Part shown: one piece after another, positions 8,416-17,282 of the stretch
How the letters are laid out: every line of letters begins with the position of its first letter
How positions within the stretch are numbered: the first letter of the stretch is position 1
The notes under the pieces: generated by a model
What the model was told of the DNA's origin: nothing
Databases searched by the model: none
The model's input: only the letters and a program-made list of their open reading frames with translations
Program-made: the position numbers and the translations under genes
NCBI RefSeq assembly: GCF_000424285.1
Contig: NZ_AUJP01000005.1
Coordinates: 124,001 to 188,000 of the forward strand
From: Butyrivibrio sp. MB2005
GTDB taxonomy: Bacteria; Bacillota; Clostridia; Lachnospirales; Lachnospiraceae
Direction: 5' to 3'
DNA: 64,000 bases

Positions 8416-10197
8416 TTAAGCACCGGCCTGCAGTTTAACAAGCTCTGCGTAGTATCCACCCTGCTTTATAAGTTCTTCGTGGGTACCACGCTCAGTGATC
8501 TCACCATGCTGCATGATAAGTATCTGATCCGCATCCTTAGTGGTGGAGATACGCTGGGCAATTATTATCTTGGTGCATTTAAAATCAAGCTCCCGCAGGT
8601 GATCCTGAATAGCCTTCTCTGTCTCTAAATCAACAGCAGAGGTAGTATCGTCGAGAATAAGAATTGATGGTCTTACGGCAAGGGCTCTTGCAAGAGATAT
8701 CCTCTGCTTTTGACCGCCGGAAAGTCCAACACCTCTCTCACCTACAATTGTCTCATAGCCTTCAGGCATCTTTGCGATAAAATCCGAAGCCTGTGAATAT
8801 CTTGCAAATTTGGTAACATCCTCTTTGCTTAGGAACTGATCACCGTAAGCTATATTTCCATCTATAGTATCCGAATACAAAAGCACATCCTGAGTTGCAA
8901 GACCTATATTTTTCCTTAGCTGGTTCAGCTTTATATCCTGCACGTTAACGCCATCAACAAGGACTTTGCCCTCTGTAGGCTCATAGAATCTGGGAATCAG
9001 ATGGATAAGCGATGTTTTACCACAGCCGGTTTCACCCATTATGGCAACGGTCTGTCCAGGTTCAGCAGTAAATGAAATATGCTTAAGAACAGGAAGCTTA
9101 CCATCGGAGTATTTAAAGCTAACATCCCTGAATTCAATTTTCCCATCGAATCTGTTGGGCATAAGGGCTGTATATTCTTTATCAACGATCTCAGGTTCTG
9201 AGTAATAGATTTCCATGACCTTAACGGATGCCGCAGAGAATCTCTGGAACTCGTTCATGATGTTTCCAAGCTGTCTCATGGGGTTGGCAATAGCCCAGAT
9301 AAGACCTGAAAATGCCACGTACTGCCCCATGGTCATCTGATCTCCGATAAGGAAAAGTCCGCCCACCAGCAAAAGTATAAGAGGCAGCAGGTTTGCAAGA
9401 CTTTCTACATAAGGGAAAAATCTAAGCCATGTATAAGCTGTCTTTTTATTGGTTTCTCTATAATCTGTGTTGCATTTATCAAAGTTTTCTATCTCATAAT
9501 CTTCTCTGGCAAAGGCTTTAACCACGCGGTTTCCTGCGATATTTTCCTGGGCCATTGTATTCATTCTTGCAAGCTTTTCACGAAGAAGCCTGTGCATGGG
9601 GGCTACCTGCATCTTGAAGGCTACAATAATCGCAAGAATGAAAGGCGCCACAGCTAAAAGGCAAAGCGCCATTTTCCAGTTCATGAACATGAAATAGATA
9701 CCAACTGCGGTAATCAGAGAAATGGCTTCAATAACCATTCTTACAACCCAGGCAATCATGTGTCTTACAGCGTCAAGGTCACCTGTTACTCTTGTCATAA
9801 GGTCACCTGTTCTGTAGGTGCTATAGAATTTCATGTCCTGTCTTTGGATTTTGTCATAAAGAATGTTTCTGACACGGAATAAAACTGCCTGTGATACTTT
9901 CTCGTATCCAAGACAGTCGAAGTAGACTATGATGCATCTAAGTAATGTGAATCCTATCATCATGAAGATGAGGCGATAGAATTCATCAGGGTGTAATGCA
10001 AAGTTTTCTTTTGCATTAGGGCCGGTTAAGAATTCATCAATGATTCTCGATGAAAAGTAAGGAACAGTGAGTTGCATCATGTTATAAACAACTGTCCCGA
10101 AAATAATAACAACATAAAGTCCCCTAAATCCCTCCATGTTGTCCCAAATCCACTGCAATCTTGTTCTAGGAAATTTCCACTCAGCTGACTGATTCAT
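8416..10197 (-). CDS. ABC exporter half-transporter, degenerate Walker B subunit
   Basis: Partner of the downstream half-transporter (about 593 residues). It has an N-terminal six-helix domain and a nucleotide-binding domain with Walker A GETGCGKTS, Q-loop ATQDVLLYSD and canonical signature LSGGQKQR. Walker B reads LILDDTTS (Asp where the catalytic Glu should be) and the switch is IIAQRIST (Gln replacing His). Known heterodimers such as TM287/288, BmrCD and LmrCD share this layout, in which one ATP site is non-hydrolysing. The ATG at 10197 has GGAG nine bases upstream and is preferred to the ATG at 10212. A long inverted repeat lies just upstream (10220-10357). Confidence 0.9.
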   Translation of the reverse strand: MNQSAEWKFPRTRLQWIWDNMEGFRGLYVVIIFGTVVYNMMQLTVPYFSSRIIDEFLTGPNAKENFALHPDEFYRLIFMMIGFTLLRCIIVYFDCLGYEKVSQAVLFRVRNILYDKIQRQDMKFYSTYRTGDLMTRVTGDLDAVRHMIAWVVRMVIEAISLITAVGIYFMFMNWKMALCLLAVAPFILAIIVAFKMQVAPMHRLLREKLARMNTMAQENIAGNRVVKAFAREDYEIENFDKCNTDYRETNKKTAYTWLRFFPYVESLANLLPLILLLVGGLFLIGDQMTMGQYVAFSGLIWAIANPMRQLGNIMNEFQRFSAASVKVMEIYYSEPEIVDKEYTALMPNRFDGKIEFRDVSFKYSDGKLPVLKHISFTAEPGQTVAIMGETGCGKTSLIHLIPRFYEPTEGKVLVDGVNVQDIKLNQLRKNIGLATQDVLLYSDTIDGNIAYGDQFLSKEDVTKFARYSQASDFIAKMPEGYETIVGERGVGLSGGQKQRISLARALAVRPSILILDDTTSAVDLETEKAIQDHLRELDFKCTKIIIAQRISTTKDADQILIMQHGEITERGTHEELIKQGGYYAELVKLQAGA

Positions 10198-10219
10198 GAT
10201 TATTATCTCCATTTAGTCC

Positions 10220-10357
10220 CATGTGCGTGCTTATGGAGGCAATAGCCCGTTTCCGGACTCGTAAGGCTCGTATACGCAAAATTATTGGTAATATTTAGGC
10301 TGTGGACGAGCCTTCAATCACCGGTAACGGGCTATTGCCTTCAACGCTTCGCACATG
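10220..10357. repeat. Long nested inverted repeat IR1
   Basis: A 138-bp imperfect palindrome with arms of about 55-60 bases and a short A+T-rich loop. The arms share CATGTGCG at the ends, AGGCAATAGCCCGTT plus CCGG in the middle and AGGCTCGT near the apex. It lies between the NusG-domain-II gene and the ABC exporter operon. There is no T-run, so it is not a simple terminator. Confidence 0.85.
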
Positions 10358-10376
10358 TCATTGAATTGGTTATAGG

Positions 10377-10769
10377 TTATTTGGTTATTGCGTCAACGTT
10401 GCTAGACGTATCTGATGAGTTATGTATAGTTATTACCAGTTTGTGGGGGAGGCAGATGATGGATTCGCCGTTGTGGCTGATTTTGCCTTGCTTAATGCAG
10501 AGCTTGTCCGGGCAATCGGCTTCGGTTACATAGCATACACCATTATTGATGATGAGTTTGTTGGTGCCGCCGTCAGTGCCTGTGATAAGTAGTTCGGTAT
10601 TCTCAGACAGAGGTAATTCATAAACTGTCTCTCCGTCTACTGATACTTCTGCGTAGTCGCCGGTTTTAGCTAAAGCTTTGTTTGCTACAAATATGCAGAC
10701 AGCAATAATGCAGACAGCAAGAAGTAAAATGTATGTGTTTTTCTTTTGATTTTCTCCGCCCATAATCAT
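10377..10769 (-). CDS. NusG domain II-containing membrane-anchored protein
   Basis: 130-residue protein with one N-terminal membrane helix (TYILLLAVCIIAVCIFVAN) and an extracytoplasmic NusG-II-like beta domain. The domain contains the typical NGVCYVTEADCPDKLC segment with two cysteines, then GESIICLPHKLVITI. Family members are small anchored proteins often found near Gx transporter, ApbE or Rnf genes; the biochemical role is unknown. The last residues (SSDTSSNVDAITK) form a flexible tail. A possible -10 (TATAAT) lies upstream but the -35 is weak. Confidence 0.8.
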   Translation of the reverse strand: MIMGGENQKKNTYILLLAVCIIAVCIFVANKALAKTGDYAEVSVDGETVYELPLSENTELLITGTDGGTNKLIINNGVCYVTEADCPDKLCIKQGKISHNGESIICLPHKLVITIHNSSDTSSNVDAITK

Positions 10770-10883
10770 GTATATTCACTTTAAACAAGTGAATAATGCA
10801 CCTCTTTTAATATCAATTATCTAATAACCCGCACCTTTGCTAGTTATTAAATGCAGTTTTGATTATACTCCATAAACTAATAT

Positions 10884-10939
10884 GACCACAGCCTATTTCG
10901 AATAATTATTTAAGAATAAATACGAAATTAGCTGTGGTC
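10884..10939 (-). repeat. Hairpin after ilvE
   Basis: Inverted repeat GACCACAGC / GCTGTGGTC with further pairing inward (TTCG / CGAA) around an A+T-rich loop. It begins 28 bp after the ilvE stop. The minus-strand sequence beyond it has no T-run, so it could be a weak terminator, an mRNA-stabilising 3' stem, or part of the control region of the NusG-II gene. Confidence 0.6.
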
Positions 10940-10967
10940 TATACTTTCTAAAATATAATCCTACAAA

Positions 10968-11999
10968 TTATTTAATAACGTGAACCCAACCTTCGGGAGC
11001 TTCGATCTCACCCATCTGGATGCCTGTAAGTGTGTCATAAAGCTTCTTGATAACAGGTCCCATCTCTTCCATACCGGATTCGAAGCAGATCTCCTTGCCG
11101 TGGTCATTAATCTTGCCAACGGGGCTGATAACTGCGGCTGTTCCGCAAAGTCCCATCTCCTTGAAGTTTGATACTTCGTCAAGTCTTACAGGTCTCTCAT
11201 CAACCTTAAGTCCAAGATAATCCTTAGCAACCTGAACAATTGATCTTCTTGTGATGGAAGGAAGAATTGAATTGGTGTGTGACTTAGGAACAACTAAGTT
11301 TCCATCAGCATCTACGAATATGATGTTTGCTCCGCCTGTCTCCTCGATATAGGTTCTGCTCTCAGCATCGAGATATACGTTCTCAGCAAATCCCTCTTCA
11401 TGAGCTGTAACAATAGCATGAAGGCTCATTGCGTAGTTGAGGCCGGCCTTGATGTTACCAGTTCCGTGCGGTGCTGCTCTGTCAAAATCACTTATCTTTA
11501 CAACGATGGGCTTTGCGCCACCCTTGAAGTAAGGGCCAACAGGTGTTACGAAAATTCTGAACTGATACTCATCTGCAGGCTTAACACCGATTACATTTCC
11601 TGTAGCAAACATAACAGGTCTGATATAGAGTGTTGCGCCGCTTCCAAAAGGCGGTACCCAGTCTTCATTCGCCTTAACAACCTCTTCAACAGCCTTGATA
11701 AATCTGTCTTCAGGGAATGCAGGCATCTCAAGACGCTTAGCTGAATCTACCATTCTGGTTGCATTTAAGTCAGGTCTGAAGCAAACGATATGACCATCCT
11801 CTGTCTCATAGGCCTTAAGTCCTTCAAAAACTTCCTGAGCATAATGAAGAACACCTGAATCTTCGCTGAGGACTACTCTTGCATCCTCTGTAATAATGCC
11901 ATCATCCCATTTTCCATCCTTAAAGTTGGAAACATAGCGATAATCTGTCTTGTGATAGTTAAACCCAATACCAGACCAATCTAAATCTTTTTTACTCAT
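10968..11999 (-). CDS. ilvE: Branched-chain amino acid aminotransferase
   Basis: Fold-type IV PLP aminotransferase (343 residues) that interconverts valine, leucine and isoleucine with their 2-keto acids. Visible features: N-terminal VVLSEDSGVLHYAQEVFEGLKAY, the GTGNIKAGLNYA segment with the PLP lysine, the RTYIEETGGANIIFV substrate region and GTAAVISPVGKI near the C-terminus. Length and motifs fit the long IlvE/BCAT type. The start has GGGAGGAG upstream. A strong promoter (TTGACA-16-TATAAT) overlaps the end of the preceding AI-2E-family gene, so ilvE is separately transcribed although it supports the ilv/leu genes upstream. Confidence 0.95.
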   Translation of the reverse strand: MSKKDLDWSGIGFNYHKTDYRYVSNFKDGKWDDGIITEDARVVLSEDSGVLHYAQEVFEGLKAYETEDGHIVCFRPDLNATRMVDSAKRLEMPAFPEDRFIKAVEEVVKANEDWVPPFGSGATLYIRPVMFATGNVIGVKPADEYQFRIFVTPVGPYFKGGAKPIVVKISDFDRAAPHGTGNIKAGLNYAMSLHAIVTAHEEGFAENVYLDAESRTYIEETGGANIIFVDADGNLVVPKSHTNSILPSITRRSIVQVAKDYLGLKVDERPVRLDEVSNFKEMGLCGTAAVISPVGKINDHGKEICFESGMEEMGPVIKKLYDTLTGIQMGEIEAPEGWVHVIK

Positions 12000-12083
12000 A
12001 ATATCTGCTCCTCCCTATATAAAAAGATTTTATTTGCTTAATCAGTACTAAAGCATTTGAATTTCGTTCATTAAATATTATCA

Positions 12084-12111
12084 ATTATAAAACTTGAAAA
12101 AACAGTGTCAA
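12084..12111 (-). promoter_or_regulatory. Promoter of ilvE
   Basis: Minus-strand consensus TTGACA (12106-12111), 16-base spacer, TATAAT (12084-12089). The -35 overlaps the stop codon of the AI-2E-family gene. Confidence 0.72.
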
Positions 12112-13568
12112 GATTCAATATTATCCTCATTATCAAGTTTTGATTCTTGATCTTTTTTAACATCATCTTCCGCAGAGTCATTAATATCTTCAGTCTCATC
12201 CTTTGCAGATGCCATGGGAACCACGTTTTCGATATAGCTCTTACCCTTTTTATAGAATTTAAACATTCTTCTAAGGCTTGATGACTCGTTATGGACGTAA
12301 TACTTGCTGTTATCGGCATCTTCAATATTGGTAATGCCGTCATCATCGATATAGGCAGCATCGATGTAGGATGAAGTATCCCTCGGGAGCTTCTTTTCTT
12401 TAAGCCGCTTTCTTGCAACATAACCTATGAAGGTATAAATGCATGCAAAAGTAGGCACACCGATAAGCCATCCGATAGGTCCAAAAACTCCGCCAAATAC
12501 AAGTATTGCAAATATTACCCAAAAGCTTGAAAGTCCCGTTGAGTTACCAAGGATAATCGGTCCGAGGATATTTCCGTCAAACTGCTGGATTATCATTATA
12601 AGAAGCAGGAAAACCAAAGCCTTCAAGGGATTTATCATAATCAAAAGTATCGCTCCAAAGAATGCTCCGATATAAGGTCCAAAGAAAGGAATAATATTTG
12701 TCAGACCCACTACGAATGACAAAAGTACCGCATATGGAATCTTTAAAATCTCACAGAAAATAAATGTGATAATTCCGATAATCAATGAATCCACCAGCTT
12801 ACCGATTACAAAACCGGTAAATGTATAGTGGGCATATCTGAATGCTCCGATAACTTCGTTGGCACTTTCTTTTTTCATGAAGGCATAGCAAAGCTTCTTT
12901 GCCTGTCCCATGAAAAGCTCTTTCGAGTTAAGAACATAGATAGCAACAATTACACCTACCACCAGATAAAGGAAAATCTGTATTGCGCTCATCATACTCT
13001 TTGATACAGTTGAAATTACTGTGGAAATGTTGGGTATTACCTTGGATTTAAACATCTCCATCACAGTTGATGAGTAGGTCTGGATCAGATTATCAACAGT
13101 GGATCTGACCCTTGGATTATCATTTAAATATTTATCTACATATTTTTGCAAATTGGTAATGTAGTAAGGGAAATTTCTGATGATCTCATTTATACTTCTG
13201 ACAAGCTGAGGTATCAGCACCATCAGCATTGCATAGAGAATAAATGCAGCAAAGCCCATTGTCAGTAAAACACTGATCTTCCTGATATTCTTGCGCTTTT
13301 TTCTGTGTTCAGGTTTTTTGAGGTCGATTCCCCTCATTTTATGAACAGGATACAGCCACCTGGACTCAATAAAATTGAGAACTGGTGTAAGGATATAAGC
13401 TATTACGCATCCTGTGATGACCGGCGCAAGAATGGAAATAAGCGAGCTTATGGCCCCTGCTATCTTGCTGCCATTAAAAAGAACATAGTAAAAAAGAATA
13501 ATTACTATGGCACATATGATTACGGACAGCATTATGCTGACCTGTTTTTTCCCCGGTTTCCACTTCAT
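12108..13568 (-). CDS. AI-2E family transporter (UPF0118)
   Basis: Polytopic membrane protein of 486 residues in the AI-2E/PerM family. It has about eight hydrophobic segments: two at the N-terminus, a soluble helical stretch with LVRSINEIIRNFPYYITNLQKY, and the conserved C-terminal membrane block (TNIIPFFGPYIGAFFGAILL, then GPIILGNSTGLSSFWVI). Members have been tied to autoinducer-2 export or Na+/H+ antiport, and the substrate here is unknown. A long acidic cytoplasmic tail (last ~90 residues, rich in Asp/Glu/Asn) goes beyond the family core and has no recognisable domain. Confidence 0.88.
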   Translation of the reverse strand: MKWKPGKKQVSIMLSVIICAIVIILFYYVLFNGSKIAGAISSLISILAPVITGCVIAYILTPVLNFIESRWLYPVHKMRGIDLKKPEHRKKRKNIRKISVLLTMGFAAFILYAMLMVLIPQLVRSINEIIRNFPYYITNLQKYVDKYLNDNPRVRSTVDNLIQTYSSTVMEMFKSKVIPNISTVISTVSKSMMSAIQIFLYLVVGVIVAIYVLNSKELFMGQAKKLCYAFMKKESANEVIGAFRYAHYTFTGFVIGKLVDSLIIGIITFIFCEILKIPYAVLLSFVVGLTNIIPFFGPYIGAFFGAILLIMINPLKALVFLLLIMIIQQFDGNILGPIILGNSTGLSSFWVIFAILVFGGVFGPIGWLIGVPTFACIYTFIGYVARKRLKEKKLPRDTSSYIDAAYIDDDGITNIEDADNSKYYVHNESSSLRRMFKFYKKGKSYIENVVPMASAKDETEDINDSAEDDVKKDQESKLDNEDNIES

Positions 13569-13630
13569 GGAAGTACCCCCAAAACATTTTCATATATAGT
13601 AGAGCTTAAATGTTTTAATACTTACTGGAT

Positions 13631-14449
13631 TTAGATATTCTCAAGTCTGTAAACAAGACTATCAAGGAAATCAGGTTCATACTCCTCAATTTTGCCTGCA
13701 TCACACTTCTTGGAAAATTCAGGATCAAGGGGTATCTTGGCAAGAACGTCCATTCCTTTACTTGCAGCGTAGGAATCAAGCTTGCTCTCTCCAAATACAT
13801 AAATAGGTTTGTTGCAGTGAGGACAGTTCATATAGCTCATGTTCTCAACAAGACCTATGATGGGCACATTCATAAGACCTGCCATGTTTACTGCCTTCTC
13901 AACGATCATTGAAACAAGCTCCTGAGGTGTTGAAACCACAATAATTCCATCTACAGGAAGTGACTGGAAAACAGTAAGGGGAACATCACCTGTTCCGGGA
14001 GGCATATCAACAAACATATAATCTATATCGCCCCAGTTGGTCTCACCGTAAAACTGTTTTACAACACCAGCAATTACAGGACCTCTCCAGATAACCGGAT
14101 CTGTGTCATTCTCCATAAGAAGATTAACTGAAATAAGCTTAATTCCCTTATCTGATACAGCAGGAATCATATTACCGTTTTCGTCAGCATATCTAAGGGG
14201 ATCAGCACCGAACATCTTAGGAATTGAAGGGCCTGTGATATCTGCATCAAGTACACCTGTCTTGTATCCCTTTCTGTTCATAGCGCAGGCGCAAAGTCCT
14301 GTAACAAGGCTCTTACCAACGCCGCCCTTACCACTGACTACGCCAATGATCTTCTTTATATTTGTCCCCTCAGCGGTCTTTACACGGAAGCTCTCCATGC
14401 TCTCACGCTTAAAGTCCTCGGGTGTTTTTTTCTTCTTTTCTTCTGCCAT
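13631..14449 (-). CDS. Mrp/NBP35-family Fe-S carrier ATPase
   Basis: P-loop ATPase of the Mrp/ApbC family (272 residues). It has the deviant Walker A VVSGKGGVGKS with the signature lysine, DADITGPSIP, FVDMPPGTGD, and near the C-terminus NMSYMNCPHCNKP with the CxxC that holds a bridging [4Fe-4S] cluster between two subunits. It probably stores and hands over Fe-S clusters to apo-proteins. It lies 59 bp upstream of the AI-2E gene and 21 bp after the GT2 gene. The nearby 3-isopropylmalate dehydratase (LeuCD) needs a [4Fe-4S] cluster, so co-expression could be useful, but that is inference. Confidence 0.9.
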   Translation of the reverse strand: MAEEKKKKTPEDFKRESMESFRVKTAEGTNIKKIIGVVSGKGGVGKSLVTGLCACAMNRKGYKTGVLDADITGPSIPKMFGADPLRYADENGNMIPAVSDKGIKLISVNLLMENDTDPVIWRGPVIAGVVKQFYGETNWGDIDYMFVDMPPGTGDVPLTVFQSLPVDGIIVVSTPQELVSMIVEKAVNMAGLMNVPIIGLVENMSYMNCPHCNKPIYVFGESKLDSYAASKGMDVLAKIPLDPEFSKKCDAGKIEEYEPDFLDSLVYRLENI

Positions 14450-14470
14450 TTCTAAAAAATCTCCAATTCT

Positions 14471-15472
14471 TTATTTCTCAAATTTGACATCAGTTAAGGA
14501 AATAGTCTCCTTATCCGATTCATCGCAAAGATATTTGCCGATGATATATCTGGGCCTGTTTTTGGTCTCCAGATAGATTTTGCCAATGTATTCACCTATT
14601 ACGCCAAGGGAAATCATTGTAAGTCCGCCGATGGCCCAAACAGAAAGAACCGTTGTGGTCCATCCGGGAATAGTATGTCCTGTAAAATATCTAACAAGAC
14701 TATATATAAGTACAACAATACTTACTATAAAAATGAAAACACCAAGCTCAGCAATAAATCTTATGGGTTTGGTACTAAGAGATGTAATTCCCTCAAATGC
14801 AAATGAAAGCATTTTGAAAAGTGGATATTTACTCTCTCCTGCAAATCTCTCGGAACGCTCATAATAAACGATGTCGGTATCAAGACCGATCATGGGAACT
14901 ATTCCTCTAAGGAAAAGATTTACTTCTCCAAATTCCGCAAGCATATTAAGAGCTTTGCTGCTCATAAGTCTGAAATCAGCATGGTTAAAGACAATGTCTG
15001 CTCCCATCCTGTTCATTAACTTATAATAGCCTTCCGCTGTAAAGCGTTTGAAAAATGTATCCGTAGTGCGTCTGCTTCTTACGCCAAATACAATATCCTT
15101 ACCTTCGTTAAATTTCTCCAGCATCTCATCAATTGCATTAATGTCATCCTGAAGATCCGCATCCATGGAAATAGAGACATCACAGATATCCTTCACAGTC
15201 ATTAGACCTGAAAGAAGTGCATTCTGATGTCCCCTGTTTCTGGAAAGCTTAATCCCCTGAAAAATAGGATTCTCATTATGAAGCTTCTCAATGATCTCCC
15301 AGGTATTATCCTTTGATCCGTCATTTACAAAAACAATTCGGCTGTCGGAAGTAATAACTCCCTTGCCGATCAGATCATTGTATTTTGCAAGAAGCCTTTT
15401 TGAAGTCTCAGGTAATACCTCCTGCTCGTTATAGCAGGGGATTACCATGAAAAGTCTGTTAGTTGTTTGCAT
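14471..15472 (-). CDS. Polyprenyl-phosphate glycosyltransferase, GT2 (CsbB/GtrB-like)
   Basis: 333-residue GT2 enzyme. The catalytic domain starts with [13 protein letters not shown], has the DxD-type SMDADLQDD motif, [12 protein letters not shown], and ends with two membrane helices followed by [20 protein letters not shown], the standard tail of bactoprenol glycosyltransferases (CsbB, GtrB, DPM1-like). It would charge undecaprenyl phosphate with a sugar on the inner membrane face. Its start overlaps the end of leuD by 14 bp. A YfhO-type flippase/transferase is encoded 1.8 kb upstream; in Bacillus subtilis CsbB and YfhO act together. Confidence 0.9.
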   Translation of the reverse strand: MQTTNRLFMVIPCYNEQEVLPETSKRLLAKYNDLIGKGVITSDSRIVFVNDGSKDNTWEIIEKLHNENPIFQGIKLSRNRGHQNALLSGLMTVKDICDVSISMDADLQDDINAIDEMLEKFNEGKDIVFGVRSRRTTDTFFKRFTAEGYYKLMNRMGADIVFNHADFRLMSSKALNMLAEFGEVNLFLRGIVPMIGLDTDIVYYERSERFAGESKYPLFKMLSFAFEGITSLSTKPIRFIAELGVFIFIVSIVVLIYSLVRYFTGHTIPGWTTTVLSVWAIGGLTMISLGVIGEYIGKIYLETKNRPRYIIGKYLCDESDKETISLTDVKFEK

Positions 15473-15950
15473 TGATATAATTTACCAGTCCTTCACTGTC
15501 TATTATTTTCTGCATAAAAGGAGGAAATGCCTGACCCTGATAGGTCTTGCCGGTGGTCTCGTCAGTGATAACGCCTGTATCAAAGTTGATGCTTACTACA
15601 TCTCCATCAGCAATTTCCTTAGCAGCTTCTTCACACTCAACTATGGGTAAACCAATATTAATACTGTTGCGATAGAAAATTCTTGCAAAGGTCTCAGCAA
15701 TAACGCAGGAAACTCCTGCGGCTTTAATTGCGATCGGTGCATGCTCTCTGGATGATCCGCATCCAAAGTTCTTGTTTGCAACGATGATATCGCCTTCCTT
15801 TACATTCTTTATAAAATCCTTATCGATATCTTCCATGCAGTGAGCGGCAAGCTCCTTGTGATCTGTGGTATTAAGATATCTTGCAGGAATGATTACATCT
15901 GTATCTACATTGTCGCCGAATTTAAATACTCGTCCCTTAGCTTCCTTCAT
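15459..15950 (-). CDS. leuD: 3-isopropylmalate dehydratase small subunit
   Basis: Swivel-domain subunit (163 residues) that pairs with LeuC to isomerise 2- to 3-isopropylmalate in leucine synthesis. Motifs: [16 protein letters not shown] at the N-terminus, then [15 protein letters not shown], the substrate-binding loop typical of this family, and [15 protein letters not shown]. The short length identifies the archaeal/clostridial-type split enzyme. It is 20 bp downstream of leuC. Confidence 0.95.
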   Translation of the reverse strand: MKEAKGRVFKFGDNVDTDVIIPARYLNTTDHKELAAHCMEDIDKDFIKNVKEGDIIVANKNFGCGSSREHAPIAIKAAGVSCVIAETFARIFYRNSINIGLPIVECEEAAKEIADGDVVSINFDTGVITDETTGKTYQGQAFPPFMQKIIDSEGLVNYINANN

Positions 15951-15970
15951 GTCTATATCCTCTCATATTC

Positions 15971-17236
15971 TTACAGCTCAGAAGGCTGTGAAAGTTTGCC
16001 GGTTATTGCACTTGCAGCTGCTACTGCAGGAGATGCAAGATAAATCTCGGAATCGGTAGCGCCCATACGTCCTACAAAGTTACGGTTTGTGGTTGATACA
16101 CATCTCTCTCCTGATGCAAGAATTCCCATGTATCCACCAAGACAAGGGCCGCATGTAGGTGTAGAAACAACTGCGCCTGCTTCGATGAAGATTCTGATAA
16201 GTCCCTCTTCCATAGCCTGCAGATAAATTGACTGAGTAGCAGGGATAACAATACATCTTACTCCGTCAGCAACCTTTCTGCCCTTTAAGATATCTGCGGC
16301 GATTCTCATGTCATTAATACGTCCGTTTGTGCAGGAACCTATTACAACCTGGTCAATCTTAATATCAAAATTCTCATCAAAGGTATGAGTATTCTCAGGA
16401 AGATGAGGGAATGCTACTGTGGGCTTAAGTGATGAAAGGTCAATGTCATAAACCTCATCATATTCAGCATCCGCATCAGCTTCGTAAACCTTGATCTCTT
16501 TACCCGGAGCATGCTCCTTAAGATATTCAAGAGTCTTCTCATCTACAGGGAAAATACCGTTCTTTCCGCCTGCTTCGATAGCCATGTTGGCGATTGTGAA
16601 TCTGTCGTCCATTGAAAGTGAAGCTACTCCTTCACCTGTAAACTCCATGGATTTATATAAAGCGCCGTCAACACCTATTTTACCGATGATGTGAAGAATT
16701 ACATCCTTACCGCTTACATTCTCAGAAAGCTTACCTGTAAGGTTGAATTTGATGGCTGAAGGAACCTTGAACCATGCTTTTCCTGTTGCCATGCCGGCTG
16801 CCATATCTGTGGAACCAACGCCGGTACTAAATGCACCAAGTGCTCCATAAGTACAGGTATGTGAATCAGCTCCGATTATAAGGTCGCCTGCAACGGTCAG
16901 ACCTTTTTCAGGAAGAAGTGCATGCTCGATACCCATCTGTCCTACTTCAAAATAATTGGTGATATCATTTTTCTTTGCGAATTCGCGAACGCATTTGCAG
17001 TTCTGCGCTGACTTGATGTCCTTATTTGGAACGAAATGATCCGGGACGAGCGCGATCTTATCTTTATCGAAAACGCCCTTAGTGTTAAACTTTTCCATCT
17101 CCCCGATAGCGACGGGACTTGTGATGTCATTACCAAGAACAAGGTCAAGATCTGCCTCAATAAGCTGGCCGGCCTTAACTTCATCAAGGTGTGCATGTGC
17201 TGCCAGAATCTTCTGGCTCATTGTCATCTTGCTCAT
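15971..17236 (-). CDS. leuC: 3-isopropylmalate dehydratase large subunit
   Basis: Aconitase-family subunit (421 residues) carrying the [4Fe-4S] cluster. Seen: [32 protein letters not shown] with the first cluster cysteine, [12 protein letters not shown] with the second and [15 protein letters not shown] with the third, then [15 protein letters not shown]. The open frame extends 24 codons further (to 17308) into the upstream gene, but AAGGAG upstream of the ATG at 17236 and family length fix the start there. It forms an operon with leuD. leuA and leuB are not in the window. Confidence 0.95.
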   Translation of the reverse strand: MSKMTMSQKILAAHAHLDEVKAGQLIEADLDLVLGNDITSPVAIGEMEKFNTKGVFDKDKIALVPDHFVPNKDIKSAQNCKCVREFAKKNDITNYFEVGQMGIEHALLPEKGLTVAGDLIIGADSHTCTYGALGAFSTGVGSTDMAAGMATGKAWFKVPSAIKFNLTGKLSENVSGKDVILHIIGKIGVDGALYKSMEFTGEGVASLSMDDRFTIANMAIEAGGKNGIFPVDEKTLEYLKEHAPGKEIKVYEADADAEYDEVYDIDLSSLKPTVAFPHLPENTHTFDENFDIKIDQVVIGSCTNGRINDMRIAADILKGRKVADGVRCIVIPATQSIYLQAMEEGLIRIFIEAGAVVSTPTCGPCLGGYMGILASGERCVSTTNRNFVGRMGATDSEIYLASPAVAAASAITGKLSQPSEL

Positions 17237-17282
17237 AAATTCCACGCTCCTTATATTTTTCCCAACTAATAATTTACCATTT

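Noticed and set aside
12000-12107. T-box or leader-peptide attenuator before ilvE
   Set aside because: No T-box sequence (AGGGTGGNACCGCG-like) and no short peptide with clustered Leu/Val/Ile codons; a plain strong promoter explains the gap.
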